From positions 1 to 64,000 of the forward strand of contig CAZKJL010000002.1 of NCBI GenBank assembly GCA_964553135.1: a DNA stretch of 64,000 nt, in the 5' to 3' direction. A model generated the notes under the pieces. That model was not told the origin of the DNA, did not search any database, and saw only the letters and a list, made by a program, of their open reading frames with translations. A program made the position numbers and the translations under genes. How positions within the stretch are numbered: the first letter of the stretch is position 1; each line of letters starts with the position of its first letter. This document shows, in pieces, positions 17,510 to 24,654 of this stretch. Origin of the DNA: CAZKJL01 sp964553135. Lineage in GTDB: Bacteria > Patescibacteriota > Gracilibacteria > Peribacterales > Peribacteraceae.

Positions 17510-17890
17510 CTACTTCGCTCGGAGTGCGTCGCGGATTTCGGTGAGCAGCTTCACTTCTTCCTTGGGAGCCGGAGCCGGCGGCGGAGGCGGTGCGGATTTC
17601 TTGAAACGGTTCACCTGTTTGATGACGATGAAGATACAGAACGCCACGATGATGAAGTCCACGACGGCCTGCAGGAACATGCCGTAGGCGATCTTGGATT
17701 CTCCGATCGTGAGCGCCAGCGTGGAGAAATCCAGCTTGCCCATGATGAGTCCCAGCGTCGGCATGAGCACGTCTCCCACGAGCGACGACACGATTTTGCC
17801 GAACGCGGCTCCGATGACCACACCCACGGCGAGGTCGAGTACGTTGCCTTTCATGGCGAAGTCGCGGAATTCCTTGAGAATATTTTTCAT
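17510..17890 (-). CDS. mscL: Large-conductance mechanosensitive channel MscL
   Basis: 126 aa, slightly shorter than E. coli MscL. The N-terminal amphipathic helix and TM1 (KEFRDFAMKGNVLDLAVGVVIGAAFGKIVSSLVGDVLMP) are almost canonical, with the glycine-rich pore lining. TM2 is YGMFLQAVVDFIIVAFCIFIVIKQVN. A proline-rich linker (APPPPPAPAPKEE) leads to the C-terminal helix bundle (VKLLTEIRDALRAK). It opens under membrane tension to release solutes during hypo-osmotic shock. Unlike most genes here it has a short leader (~20 nt) from a TTGCCC-N17-TAGAAT promoter. Confidence 0.97.
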   Translation of the reverse strand: MKNILKEFRDFAMKGNVLDLAVGVVIGAAFGKIVSSLVGDVLMPTLGLIMGKLDFSTLALTIGESKIAYGMFLQAVVDFIIVAFCIFIVIKQVNRFKKSAPPPPPAPAPKEEVKLLTEIRDALRAK

Positions 17891-17917
17891 AAAAGAGGTG
17901 AAAGGGAAGGTGCGCCG

Positions 17918-17946
17918 ATTCTACCGACAGGCCCCGTAGAGGGCAA
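17918..17946 (-). promoter_or_regulatory. mscL promoter TTGCCC-N17-TAGAAT
   Basis: On the minus strand, the -35 (17941-17946) and -10 (17918-17923) are separated by 17 bp. The promoter abuts the stop of the peptidase gene on the same strand, so mscL can be transcribed on its own. Confidence 0.65.
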
Positions 17947-18480
17947 TCATGCGGTTTTGCCCTTGATGTACTGGTCCGCGCCGAACGTCATTCCGAGGTA
18001 GAGCTTCGCCTCATCGGTGTATTCGGCATCAGCATGCAGCGTCTGCGGCTGCCACAGGCGCGTCACTTCCGTGGGGTCCATGGCTCCGTCGAAACCGTTC
18101 GTTTTATTCTGTACGACGCCGTTCTTGAGCAGCTTGAACGTCCAGTGCAGATGCGGGCCCGTGCACATGCCGCTCTTGCCACTGAGGCCGATGGGGTCGC
18201 CCTGGCTGATCCACTGGCCGTTTTGTACCGTCGCCTGCGACAAGTGCGCGAGCAGGCTCCTGCGTTTGCCGTCATCGATGACGACCGAGAGTCCGTAGTT
18301 CTGCGTACCTTCGTCCTTCACCGTGATCGTGCCATCGTGCGGCGCGTAGATCGGCGTGCCCTCGGGAATGCCGAAGTCGATGCCGTTGTGTCCCTCGTAA
18401 CCGAACTGCGCGTAGATGTCGGGATTTTGTCCGAAGCCTTGCGTGATGAGCGGCTTGCCGGGGAGAGGAGAGAAGATCAT
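17947..18480 (-). CDS. M23-family peptidoglycan endopeptidase-like protein
   Basis: 177 aa from the ATG at 18480. Zn-binding motifs of the LytM/M23 fold are present: GHNGIDFGIPEGTPIYAPHDGTI (HxxxD) and GPHLHWTF (HxH), with the first His of the second pair in SLLAHLSQ. Such enzymes cut peptide bridges in peptidoglycan. No signal peptide or membrane segment is visible from this start, and none appears in the longer reading frame (to 18579), so export is unexplained. The -10 TACCTT at 18489-18494, 8 nt upstream, supports the chosen start. mscL follows 56 bp downstream with its own promoter. Confidence 0.85.
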   Translation of the reverse strand: MIFSPLPGKPLITQGFGQNPDIYAQFGYEGHNGIDFGIPEGTPIYAPHDGTITVKDEGTQNYGLSVVIDDGKRRSLLAHLSQATVQNGQWISQGDPIGLSGKSGMCTGPHLHWTFKLLKNGVVQNKTNGFDGAMDPTEVTRLWQPQTLHADAEYTDEAKLYLGMTFGADQYIKGKTA

Positions 18481-18488
18481 ACGGGAGG

Positions 18489-18494
18489 AAGGTA
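18489..18494 (-). promoter_or_regulatory. Candidate -10 (TACCTT) for the M23 peptidase
   Basis: The hexamer is 8 nt from the ATG at 18480. The -35 is poor. The surrounding 100 bp is made of degenerate GGAAGGTTT-like repeats, so this call is weaker than the others. Confidence 0.35.
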
Positions 18495-18545
18495 AAGAAC
18501 GTTGTGAAGGTTTGGAAGGTTGGGAAGGGCGAACTCTTGTCTGTA

Positions 18546-18554
18546 TGATATACT
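18546..18554 (+). promoter_or_regulatory. Extended -10 promoter TGATATACT
   Basis: TATACT (18549-18554) with a TG extension, upstream of the methyltransferase GTG start at 18601. A second hexamer, TACCTC (18588-18593), is 7 nt before that GTG and would give a leaderless message. Confidence 0.4.
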
Positions 18555-18600
18555 TCATCCTTCCAAACGTTCCAAACATTCCTCACGTACCTCACCTCTC

Positions 18601-19536
18601 GTGATCGAACTTCAGCGCAAACTCATCGGCGACTCCGTACGCAACGACGCCTTCGCCAAGGCCATCAAAGAAGTCGTCGTACCGAACAAGTCCACGGTCA
18701 TCGATCTTGGCTCAGGTACGGGCTTCCTCGGCTTTTTGGCCAGCCGCGCGGGAGCGAAGCACGTCACGTACATTGAGGGCGGCGAGATCATCGATATCAG
18801 TCTCAAGCTGGCCGCACGCAACGGCATCAAGAACGCCACGTTCATCGCCAGGCATTCCACCGACATCAAGACGACCGAGATTCCGTACGCCGACATTCTC
18901 ATTTCCGAGACGCTCGGGAATTATGCGCTCGAGGAAAACATCATCGAGTCCGTGGAAGACGCGAAGAGGTTCTTGAAGCCGAATGCCGTCATCATTCCGG
19001 GAAAAATTCGCCAGTTCGTGTGCCCCGTCGTCTCGGATCGCATTCCCAAAGACGTCGACGTGTGGGACGCGGGGTTCGACCTCACATTCGATGAAGCGCG
19101 CGTGATCGCGCAGAACAACATCTACGTGAAGACCTTGAAAAAGGAAGATCTGCTTGCGGAAAACGGCAGTATTCGACAGTGGGATGAGGTCGATTTTTCC
19201 AAGAAGAACGCCAGCGTTCGCAAAGGCGTCGAAACCTGGAAGGTCGATGAAAAGTGTATGGTCCACGGCTTCGGACTCTGGTGGGAGGCCGAACTCGTTC
19301 CGGGCATCGCGCTCAGCACGAGCCCGCTCGAAAAACCCACGCACTGGGAGCAAATTTTCCTGCCGCTCCTCGAACCCATCAAACTCGCCAAAGGTGAATC
19401 GGTCGCCATTTCACTCCACTCCGACACGCGCTGGAAAGTGAAGATCAACCTGTCGTGGCAGGTTCGTCACCTGGACGCCAAGGGTGAGGTGATCTCGGAG
19501 CAGACGCTCGACATGATGAAGGGCTACCTCAATTAG
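18601..19536 (+). CDS. PRMT-like class I SAM-dependent methyltransferase
   Basis: 311 aa from a GTG start; the open frame runs upstream, but only through repeat-like sequence that also holds the promoter. Motif I is VIDLGSGTGFLGFLASRAG, motif post-I is VTYIEGG, and the segment ISETLGNYALEENIIESVEDAKRFLKPNAVIIPG reproduces the double-Glu loop of protein arginine methyltransferases (SE...LEEN). A β-barrel-like C-terminal half (LWWEAELVPGIALSTSPLEKPTHWEQIFLPL) also matches PRMT architecture, including the THW segment. The likely reaction is methyl transfer from SAM to protein arginine, though a small-molecule or other protein substrate is possible. Its stop overlaps that of the convergent gene. 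Confidence 0.8.
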   Translation: MIELQRKLIGDSVRNDAFAKAIKEVVVPNKSTVIDLGSGTGFLGFLASRAGAKHVTYIEGGEIIDISLKLAARNGIKNATFIARHSTDIKTTEIPYADILISETLGNYALEENIIESVEDAKRFLKPNAVIIPGKIRQFVCPVVSDRIPKDVDVWDAGFDLTFDEARVIAQNNIYVKTLKKEDLLAENGSIRQWDEVDFSKKNASVRKGVETWKVDEKCMVHGFGLWWEAELVPGIALSTSPLEKPTHWEQIFLPLLEPIKLAKGESVAISLHSDTRWKVKINLSWQVRHLDAKGEVISEQTLDMMKGYLN

Positions 19537-20789
19537 CTCTTCCGCTTCGCGATAAAGACGTGCGGATTGCGGTTCGTCGTGTCATACGCACTCAAGTGGG
19601 TCGGAATGCGCTCGGAACCTTTCACGTCGCTCAGAGGACCGAGCGCATCGAATCCGGGGTGTCGTTGGAATGCGGCGACGGCATCCTCATCCGCCGAGAG
19701 CGCAAACATTTTTCGTTTCCCCGCGTGCTCGAGTGAGGCATCCATCACCATTCGCCCCACACCGTTGCCGATGGTGCCCGCCCACACCGCGCCGAGTTCC
19801 AGCCAATCACCGTTCGGAACGGGGGAGAACCCGCCCAGCGGCGAATTTTTGATGCGCACCACCTTGTGGTTCATCTTCAGGCGTTCCACTTCATGCGCAC
19901 TTCTGGGGCGGAAGACGCCCGTTCTCACATGCTCGGCGTACACCGCATCGAAGATCGGTCCTTCCGTGTAGCGCATGCTTCCGGCTTTCATTTGCTTGCC
20001 GTCGATGCAGAGCGTTCCGTCGCCCATCCACTGCAGCAGCTCGCGTTCCAGCGCGCTGGTTTTGGTGATGACGACTTTCCCCACGAGGTCCAGCGCTCGG
20101 CGCACTTCCTTGATTTTCTTGAGCATGCCGCCGTTCACGCTCACGCTCTTGGATCTTCCTTCAATGATCTCATCGAGCTTCGCATCGGAGAGGAGGGACA
20201 CGACTTTGCCCTTGTTATCGAGCACGCCGCCCGTGCCGGTGAGCAAGATGAGCTCCTCGATTTCATCCTTGCACTGCCGTGCGAGCTGCATGGCGACGTC
20301 ATCGGCATTCACATTCACTTCTTGATTCCCCACCTTTCCGGCGAAGCCTACGACGCTCAGGTTCGTGTCGGGCAGGATGAGCTCTTTCGGTACGCCCACA
20401 AACCCGTAGCGCCTGTCTTCCGTGTAGTCACAGACGAGGTCATCTGTTTCCAATATCGTGGCTTCGGGGAGGGCTTTGGCGATCTTTCCTCTGATGTCCC
20501 GGAATGCGGGGAGCACGCCGTGTCTGAGCACGTTCTCATCGGTGACGCCCACACCGTCGATTTTCGTGCGCGGCTCCGCTGAAAACTTGCCGTAGTGCTC
20601 GTTGATTTGGTCGCCCCCGCCGAAGACGAGAACGATTTTTACGCCGCGGCTCACGAGATCACGAACATCTTCCGCGAGGACGGAGAAATCCGGACCGTTG
20701 ATCTCGGCGCCGCTGGCCTTGAGGACCAGCGTTCTGCCGTGGAGGATGTCGGCGTAGGCCTGTGCTTCTCGGGGAACGTCTTTGAGCAT
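19533..20789 (-). CDS. N-acetylglutamate kinase fused to a GNAT acetyltransferase (bifunctional NAGK/NAGS-like)
   Basis: 418 aa. Residues ~18-265 are an amino-acid-kinase domain (LVLKASGAEI; VLVFGGGDQINEHYGK; NVNADDVAMQLA; LILLTGTGGVLDNKGKVVSLL; GGMLKKIKEVRRALDLVG). Residues ~280-418 form a GNAT domain with the acetyl-CoA loop GTIGNGVGRMVMDASLEHAGKRKMFALS. This order is known from fused arginine enzymes that acetylate glutamate and/or phosphorylate N-acetylglutamate. Which activity survives cannot be decided from sequence. No other arginine gene is in the window. Unusually for this region it has a ~140-nt leader behind a TTGACA-N16-TACAAT promoter. Confidence 0.8.
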   Translation of the reverse strand: MLKDVPREAQAYADILHGRTLVLKASGAEINGPDFSVLAEDVRDLVSRGVKIVLVFGGGDQINEHYGKFSAEPRTKIDGVGVTDENVLRHGVLPAFRDIRGKIAKALPEATILETDDLVCDYTEDRRYGFVGVPKELILPDTNLSVVGFAGKVGNQEVNVNADDVAMQLARQCKDEIEELILLTGTGGVLDNKGKVVSLLSDAKLDEIIEGRSKSVSVNGGMLKKIKEVRRALDLVGKVVITKTSALERELLQWMGDGTLCIDGKQMKAGSMRYTEGPIFDAVYAEHVRTGVFRPRSAHEVERLKMNHKVVRIKNSPLGGFSPVPNGDWLELGAVWAGTIGNGVGRMVMDASLEHAGKRKMFALSADEDAVAAFQRHPGFDALGPLSDVKGSERIPTHLSAYDTTNRNPHVFIAKRKS

Positions 20790-20967
20790 GGAAGGGAAGG
20801 ATTCAAGAAAAACGGCGTCTCTCGGACTCCGGGATTCTGCAGTTTCGTTCTACGACTTACGCACACACTGCAGTCTCGCCGGAGAGGCGAGGACGACGAG
20901 CCGTGTGCGGTCGTGGAAGAAACATTCTGAGTGGAGCGCATTGTATGACGCGCGTCTCTCGTGTCAA
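20790..20967 (-). promoter_or_regulatory. Promoter and ~140-nt structured leader of the NAGK/GNAT gene
   Basis: On the minus strand, TTGACA (20962-20967), a 16-bp spacer and TACAAT (20940-20945) form the best promoter seen in the window. The leader contains a CTCGCC/GGCGAG hairpin (20875-20891), a possible CTGCAGT...ACTGCAG pairing, and a short T-run ~25 nt before the ATG. I recognise no known riboswitch class. The length contrasts with the leaderless genes around it. Confidence 0.55.
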
Positions 20968-20971
20968 GAAA

Positions 20972-23095
20972 TTAGCCGCACATCGTCAGGAACTCCGCTT
21001 CGTTGATCGTGCGAACGCCGAGTTTCACCGCGTCGTCGAGCTTGCTTCCCGCGTCCGCACCAAGCAGCAGGTACTTCGTTTTCTTGCTCACCGATCCGCT
21101 CACTTTTCCGCCGCGGTCCTTGATCATTTCTTTGGCTTGCTCTCGCCCCAACGTCGGCAGGGTTCCGGTGATCACAAACACCTGTCCGGCAAACGTTTGT
21201 TCCACGTTCGCCGATGCCGGGAGCACGAGCCGCACGCCGCCGTTTTCCAATTTGTGGAGCACGTGCCTGTTGTCATCGTCCTTCGTCCACTCGGCCAATG
21301 TTTCCACCACCGCTTCGCCGATGCCGTCGATGGTGAAGAGTTCATCGGCTGAAAGTTTTTTCAAAATGTCTCCCATGTGCACGGGCGTGATTTCTTTTTT
21401 CTCGTTCGCTTTCCAATCGATGCGACGGGCCAAAAGTTCCGCGGTCTCGCGGCCGATGTGCCGAATGCCGAGTGCGAACAAAAAGCGTTCGAGCGGAATA
21501 TGGCGCGCCTTTTCGATGGCTGCGAGCAGGTTTGCAGCCTTCTTTTCTTTGAAGAGCGGCAAGCCCAGAAGATCGGTTTCTTGGAGGAAGAAGATGTCTC
21601 CTTGGTCGCTCACGAGCGTGGCTTCGATGAGCGTGTCCACGGTTTCGATGCCGAGCCCTTCGATGTTCATGGCGTAGCGCGATGCGAAGTGTTCGATGCG
21701 TTCACGGCGAACGGCGACGCAGTTGGGATTCGGGCAGCGGTGGACGGCTTCGCCTTCGGGGCGCACCAAGTCCGTGCCGCAGCTCGGGCAGTGCTTGGGG
21801 TAGCGGTACTGCTTGGCATTCTTGGGTCGCAGATTTTCGAGCACTTCCATGACTTCCGGAATGATGTCGCCGGCTTTGCGGACGATGACGGTGTCATTGA
21901 TATGAATGCCGAGGCGGAGAATTTCGTCTTCGTTGTGGAGCGTGGCGCGCGTCACCGTCGTGCCCGCGAGCTGTACGGGGCTCAGGTGTGCCACGGGCGT
22001 GATGGCACCCGTGCGGCCCACTTGGAGCTCGATGTCCAAAATCTGCGCCGAAGCCTGCTCGGCCTCGAATTTGAGCGCTCTGGCGTAGCGCGGCGCTTTG
22101 GCCGTCGACCCCAAATCTTTCTGCGTGCGCTTGTCATTCACCTTGATGACGATGCCGTCGATGTCGTACGGAAGTGAGTCACGTTTCTTGCCGATGTCTT
22201 TGTAGAGCTTCTCCACTTCGTCGATCGACGTGAGGACCTTGTACGTTTTTTCCACGGGCATGCCGCAGTCGAACAAAAAATCCATGAGCTCGGCTTGGGT
22301 TTTGATGCCCAGTGCCTCGGTACTCGTCGCATCGAGCGCGTAGCAGTACATCTTCAGCTCACGTGTCGCCGCGATGGCCGGGTCCAGCTGACGCACCGAT
22401 CCTGCGGCTGCGTTCCTCGGATTCGCGAACTTCTCTTCGTCGGGCACGGCATCGTTGATCTTCTTGAGCGTGGCTTTCTCGATGTAGACCTCGCCGCCGA
22501 TTTCCAAGAATGCAGGAAGTTTTTTGCCCGCGTACGTTTTCGGTACCTCAAAGAACAGTGGCAAACTTTCCACCGTACGCACCGTGTGTGTCACATCTTC
22601 TCCTTCCACACCATTCCCGCGTGTCACAGCTCTCAAAAGCCGATACTTTTCACTTTTCACTTTTAACTTTTCACTCTTCGATTTCATCATTGCTTCCGCC
22701 GAGCTCAGTTCGTAGACCAGCGACATATTCAAGCCGTCGATCTTCAACTCCGTTTCGTATTCAAACGCGGCTGAGTCGTTGCCGAGTGCCCTCTGCATCT
22801 GCGTCACCCATTCATCCAAGTCTGCGCGGCTGAACGCATCCTGGAGCGATTCTTTGGCGTGCAGGTGCTTTACCTTCGGGAGTCTGCCGTCGAGCGCCGC
22901 ACCCACGCGTTGGGTGGGGGAGTCGGGAGTCACGAGATCGGGGTACCTAGTCTCCAGTTCGATGAGTTCGCGCTTGAGACTGTCACGCACGCTTTCCGGG
23001 ACCAAAGATTTGTTCTCTGTGAAGTACGCGCGATTCAGTCGCCACAGTTCCGTTTTCAATTGGCCGATTCGTTCGTTGGCGGCAGCCTTGTCCAT
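20972..23095 (-). CDS. ligA: NAD-dependent DNA ligase
   Basis: 707 aa from the ATG at 23095. Order: Ia domain, adenylation domain with the lysine motif ELKIDG (~118), OB fold, four-Cys zinc finger (CPSCGTDLVRPEGEAVHRCPNPNC), helix-hairpin-helix region, and a C-terminal BRCT domain (TFAGQVFVITGTLPTLGREQAKEMIKDRGGKV). It seals nicks in replication and repair using NAD+. Oddity: a ~20-residue insertion (AEAMMKSKSEKLKVKSEK) between VYE and LRAVTRGNGVEGED, encoded by tandem AAAAGTG-like units near 22640-22690, lengthens a surface hairpin of the adenylation domain. The start is supported by TGCTATAAT 6 nt upstream. Confidence 0.96.
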   Translation of the reverse strand: MDKAAANERIGQLKTELWRLNRAYFTENKSLVPESVRDSLKRELIELETRYPDLVTPDSPTQRVGAALDGRLPKVKHLHAKESLQDAFSRADLDEWVTQMQRALGNDSAAFEYETELKIDGLNMSLVYELSSAEAMMKSKSEKLKVKSEKYRLLRAVTRGNGVEGEDVTHTVRTVESLPLFFEVPKTYAGKKLPAFLEIGGEVYIEKATLKKINDAVPDEEKFANPRNAAAGSVRQLDPAIAATRELKMYCYALDATSTEALGIKTQAELMDFLFDCGMPVEKTYKVLTSIDEVEKLYKDIGKKRDSLPYDIDGIVIKVNDKRTQKDLGSTAKAPRYARALKFEAEQASAQILDIELQVGRTGAITPVAHLSPVQLAGTTVTRATLHNEDEILRLGIHINDTVIVRKAGDIIPEVMEVLENLRPKNAKQYRYPKHCPSCGTDLVRPEGEAVHRCPNPNCVAVRRERIEHFASRYAMNIEGLGIETVDTLIEATLVSDQGDIFFLQETDLLGLPLFKEKKAANLLAAIEKARHIPLERFLFALGIRHIGRETAELLARRIDWKANEKKEITPVHMGDILKKLSADELFTIDGIGEAVVETLAEWTKDDDNRHVLHKLENGGVRLVLPASANVEQTFAGQVFVITGTLPTLGREQAKEMIKDRGGKVSGSVSKKTKYLLLGADAGSKLDDAVKLGVRTINEAEFLTMCG

Positions 23096-23101
23096 GTTGC
23101 G

Positions 23102-23110
23102 ATTATAGCA
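23102..23110 (-). promoter_or_regulatory. ligA extended -10 promoter TGCTATAAT
   Basis: TATAAT (23102-23107) with TGC before it, 6 nt from the ATG at 23095. It is the same nonamer as at purB. Confidence 0.75.
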
Positions 23111-23228
23111 ACGCAAAGCCGAATACTCGAATCTCTGTGTCTGCGGTCATTATCAAATTGGCACCCTTCCATTTATCGTTTTTCTGTCAATTGCAAAAGC
23201 CTCAAATGTGAAGAGTATATCGCCCGAG

Positions 23229-23483
23229 ATGGCATCAGTACCCGAACTCCGCAGGCAAGTGGACGGCATCGACCGTCAAATCGTCGAACTCCTCTCCAGG
23301 CGCACCACGCTCGTGCGTCAGACCTTGGTGCAGACCGAAGAGGACGGACCCGACAAAGAGCGTGAGGCGCAGGTGCTCAGCAACTGGTTGGAGGAAGGTT
23401 TTGATTACGATTTGGACGAACCCAGCCTGGAGAAGATCTGCAAGGCCGTCATGGAGATGGGCAGAAAGGCAAAGGACCGTTAA
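23229..23483 (+). CDS. Chorismate mutase type II-like domain protein
   Basis: 84 aa, an AroQ-like helical domain. It opens with VPELRRQVDGIDRQIVELLSRRTTLVRQTL, matching the usual LRxxIDxIDxxIxxLLxxR helix, and ends with a helix (LEKICKAVMEMGRKAKDR). AroQ enzymes convert chorismate to prephenate, but the middle (ERE...SNWLEEGFDYDLDEPSLE) is more acidic than usual, and I cannot place every active-site residue. No other aromatic-pathway gene is in view. Start: the ATG at 23229 is preceded by TATATC (23216-23221) 7 nt away and TTGCAA (23191-23196). An in-frame ATG at 23208 lies upstream of that -10 and is less likely. Confidence 0.7.
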   Translation: MASVPELRRQVDGIDRQIVELLSRRTTLVRQTLVQTEEDGPDKEREAQVLSNWLEEGFDYDLDEPSLEKICKAVMEMGRKAKDR

Positions 23484-23537
23484 GCACCTCAAGGAGCGCT
23501 TGAGGGCTTGTTTGCGCTTCAACAAAAGCGTGATTTG

Positions 23538-23546
23538 TGCTATCAT
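23538..23546 (+). promoter_or_regulatory. pilT extended -10 promoter TGCTATCAT
   Basis: TATCAT (23541-23546) with a TGC extension, 6 nt before the ATG at 23553. Confidence 0.6.
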
Positions 23547-23552
23547 GGTGTG

Positions 23553-24551
23553 ATGGCCTCACCGAATCACATGCTGTGGCAGACGGCGATCGACAAGAAC
23601 GCTTCGGACATCCACGTGGTATCCGGGCACCCCGCCATGCTTCGTATCGACGGACTCTTGCAGTCCACGGGTGAGGCCTCTCTTTCGTCGAAAGAGGTGA
23701 CCGACCTCATGAAAGATTTTTTGTCCGATGCCCAGTACAAGCGCTTCGAAGCGGAACAAGATTTGGATTGCTCGTACAAATTGGAGAACGGCACCCGCTT
23801 CCGCATCAACTGTCACATGGTTGCGGGCAACCCTGCGTTCTCTGCACGCGTGGTTCCCAAGGACATTCCGTCACTTACGGAACTGCAGATGCCCGAGGCC
23901 GTCATGAACCTTGCGCGCAGCCGCGACGGACTCATTCTTTTCACCGGTCCCACCGGTGCGGGCAAGTCCACGTCGCTCGCCGCGATCCTCGCCATGCTCA
24001 CCGCGGAGCAGTCGCTCAACGTCATCACGCTGGAGGATCCCATGGAATTCGAATTGTCCTCCGGCAAGGGCTTGGTGCAGCAGCGTGAGCTCGGCACCGA
24101 CTTTTCCACGTTCGCCGAAGGACTGAAGCACGTGCTTCGCCAAGACCCCGACATCGTCATGGTGGGAGAAATGCGCGACCTCGAGAGCATCGCACTTGCG
24201 CTCACGCTCGCCGAGACGGGCCACTTGGTTTTGGCCACGCTTCACACGCCGAATGCGGCGCAGACCATCGACCGCATCGTCGACGTCTTTCCGCCCCATC
24301 AGCAATCGCAGGTGCGTCTCCAGCTCTCGCTTTCGCTCCGCGCCATCGTCGCGCAGCGCCTCCTCCCCAAGAAGAGTGGTGGACGCGTGGCGAACCGAGA
24401 AATTTTGGTGAGAAATCCTGCCGTCTCCAACATCATTCGCGAAAACAGGCTCGCCGAAATCAACTCGGTTCTGCAGACCGGAGGAGCGGAAGGCATGATC
24501 TCGTTCGAGAAAGATCTGAAGCGCCTCCAAAAAGAAGGAATCATCGAGTGA
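23553..24551 (+). CDS. pilT: Type IV pilus retraction ATPase PilT
   Basis: 332 aa. The N-terminal PAS-like part has the family signature KNASDIHVVSGHPAMLRIDG. The RecA-like part has Walker A GPTGAGKST (~132), the Asp box VITLEDPMEFEL, Walker B QDPDIVMVGEMRDLESI, and the His box TGHLVLATLHTPNAAQTIDRIVDVFP. EMRD in place of GEL/GEIRD-type variants is normal for PilT. The protein powers pilus disassembly for twitching, DNA uptake or host attachment. No pilin or assembly genes are in the window. The start is set by the TGCTATCAT box; an earlier in-frame ATG (23508) precedes it. Confidence 0.93.
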   Translation: MASPNHMLWQTAIDKNASDIHVVSGHPAMLRIDGLLQSTGEASLSSKEVTDLMKDFLSDAQYKRFEAEQDLDCSYKLENGTRFRINCHMVAGNPAFSARVVPKDIPSLTELQMPEAVMNLARSRDGLILFTGPTGAGKSTSLAAILAMLTAEQSLNVITLEDPMEFELSSGKGLVQQRELGTDFSTFAEGLKHVLRQDPDIVMVGEMRDLESIALALTLAETGHLVLATLHTPNAAQTIDRIVDVFPPHQQSQVRLQLSLSLRAIVAQRLLPKKSGGRVANREILVRNPAVSNIIRENRLAEINSVLQTGGAEGMISFEKDLKRLQKEGIIE

Positions 24552-24602
24552 TAAGACGTATCAAAAGGCCGTTCAGCCCTATTAGAAGGGCTAAAATGGT
24601 TG

Positions 24603-24651
24603 TTGACCATGTTTAAAATTAGTGTAAAGTACAAGTTTGCCACTTCGTACT
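24603..24651 (+). promoter_or_regulatory. Promoter and inverted-repeat operator candidate of the TrmB-sensor gene
   Basis: TTGACC (24603-24608), a 16-bp spacer and TAAAGT (24625-24630). Starting inside the -10 box, AGTACAAGT (24628-24636) is followed by ACTTCGTACT (24642-24651), an imperfect palindrome. The same promoter, spacing and AGTACAAGT...ACTTGTACT pair precede the decayed paralog at 29316. The conservation suggests a binding site, possibly for the HTH domain encoded here. Confidence 0.6.
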
Positions 24652-24654
24652 TTC

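Noticed and set aside
18520..18600. Longer N-terminus for the PRMT-like protein (ATG at 18520)
   Set aside because: This stretch contains the extended -10 box TGATATACT and repeat-like DNA, and the encoded residues (MGRANSCLYDILHPSKRS) do not look like part of the fold.
24637..24654. TTG start six codons upstream in the TrmB-sensor gene
   Set aside because: It lies at the predicted transcription start, but the decayed paralog begins at the ATG that aligns with 24655, so the ATG is the better choice.
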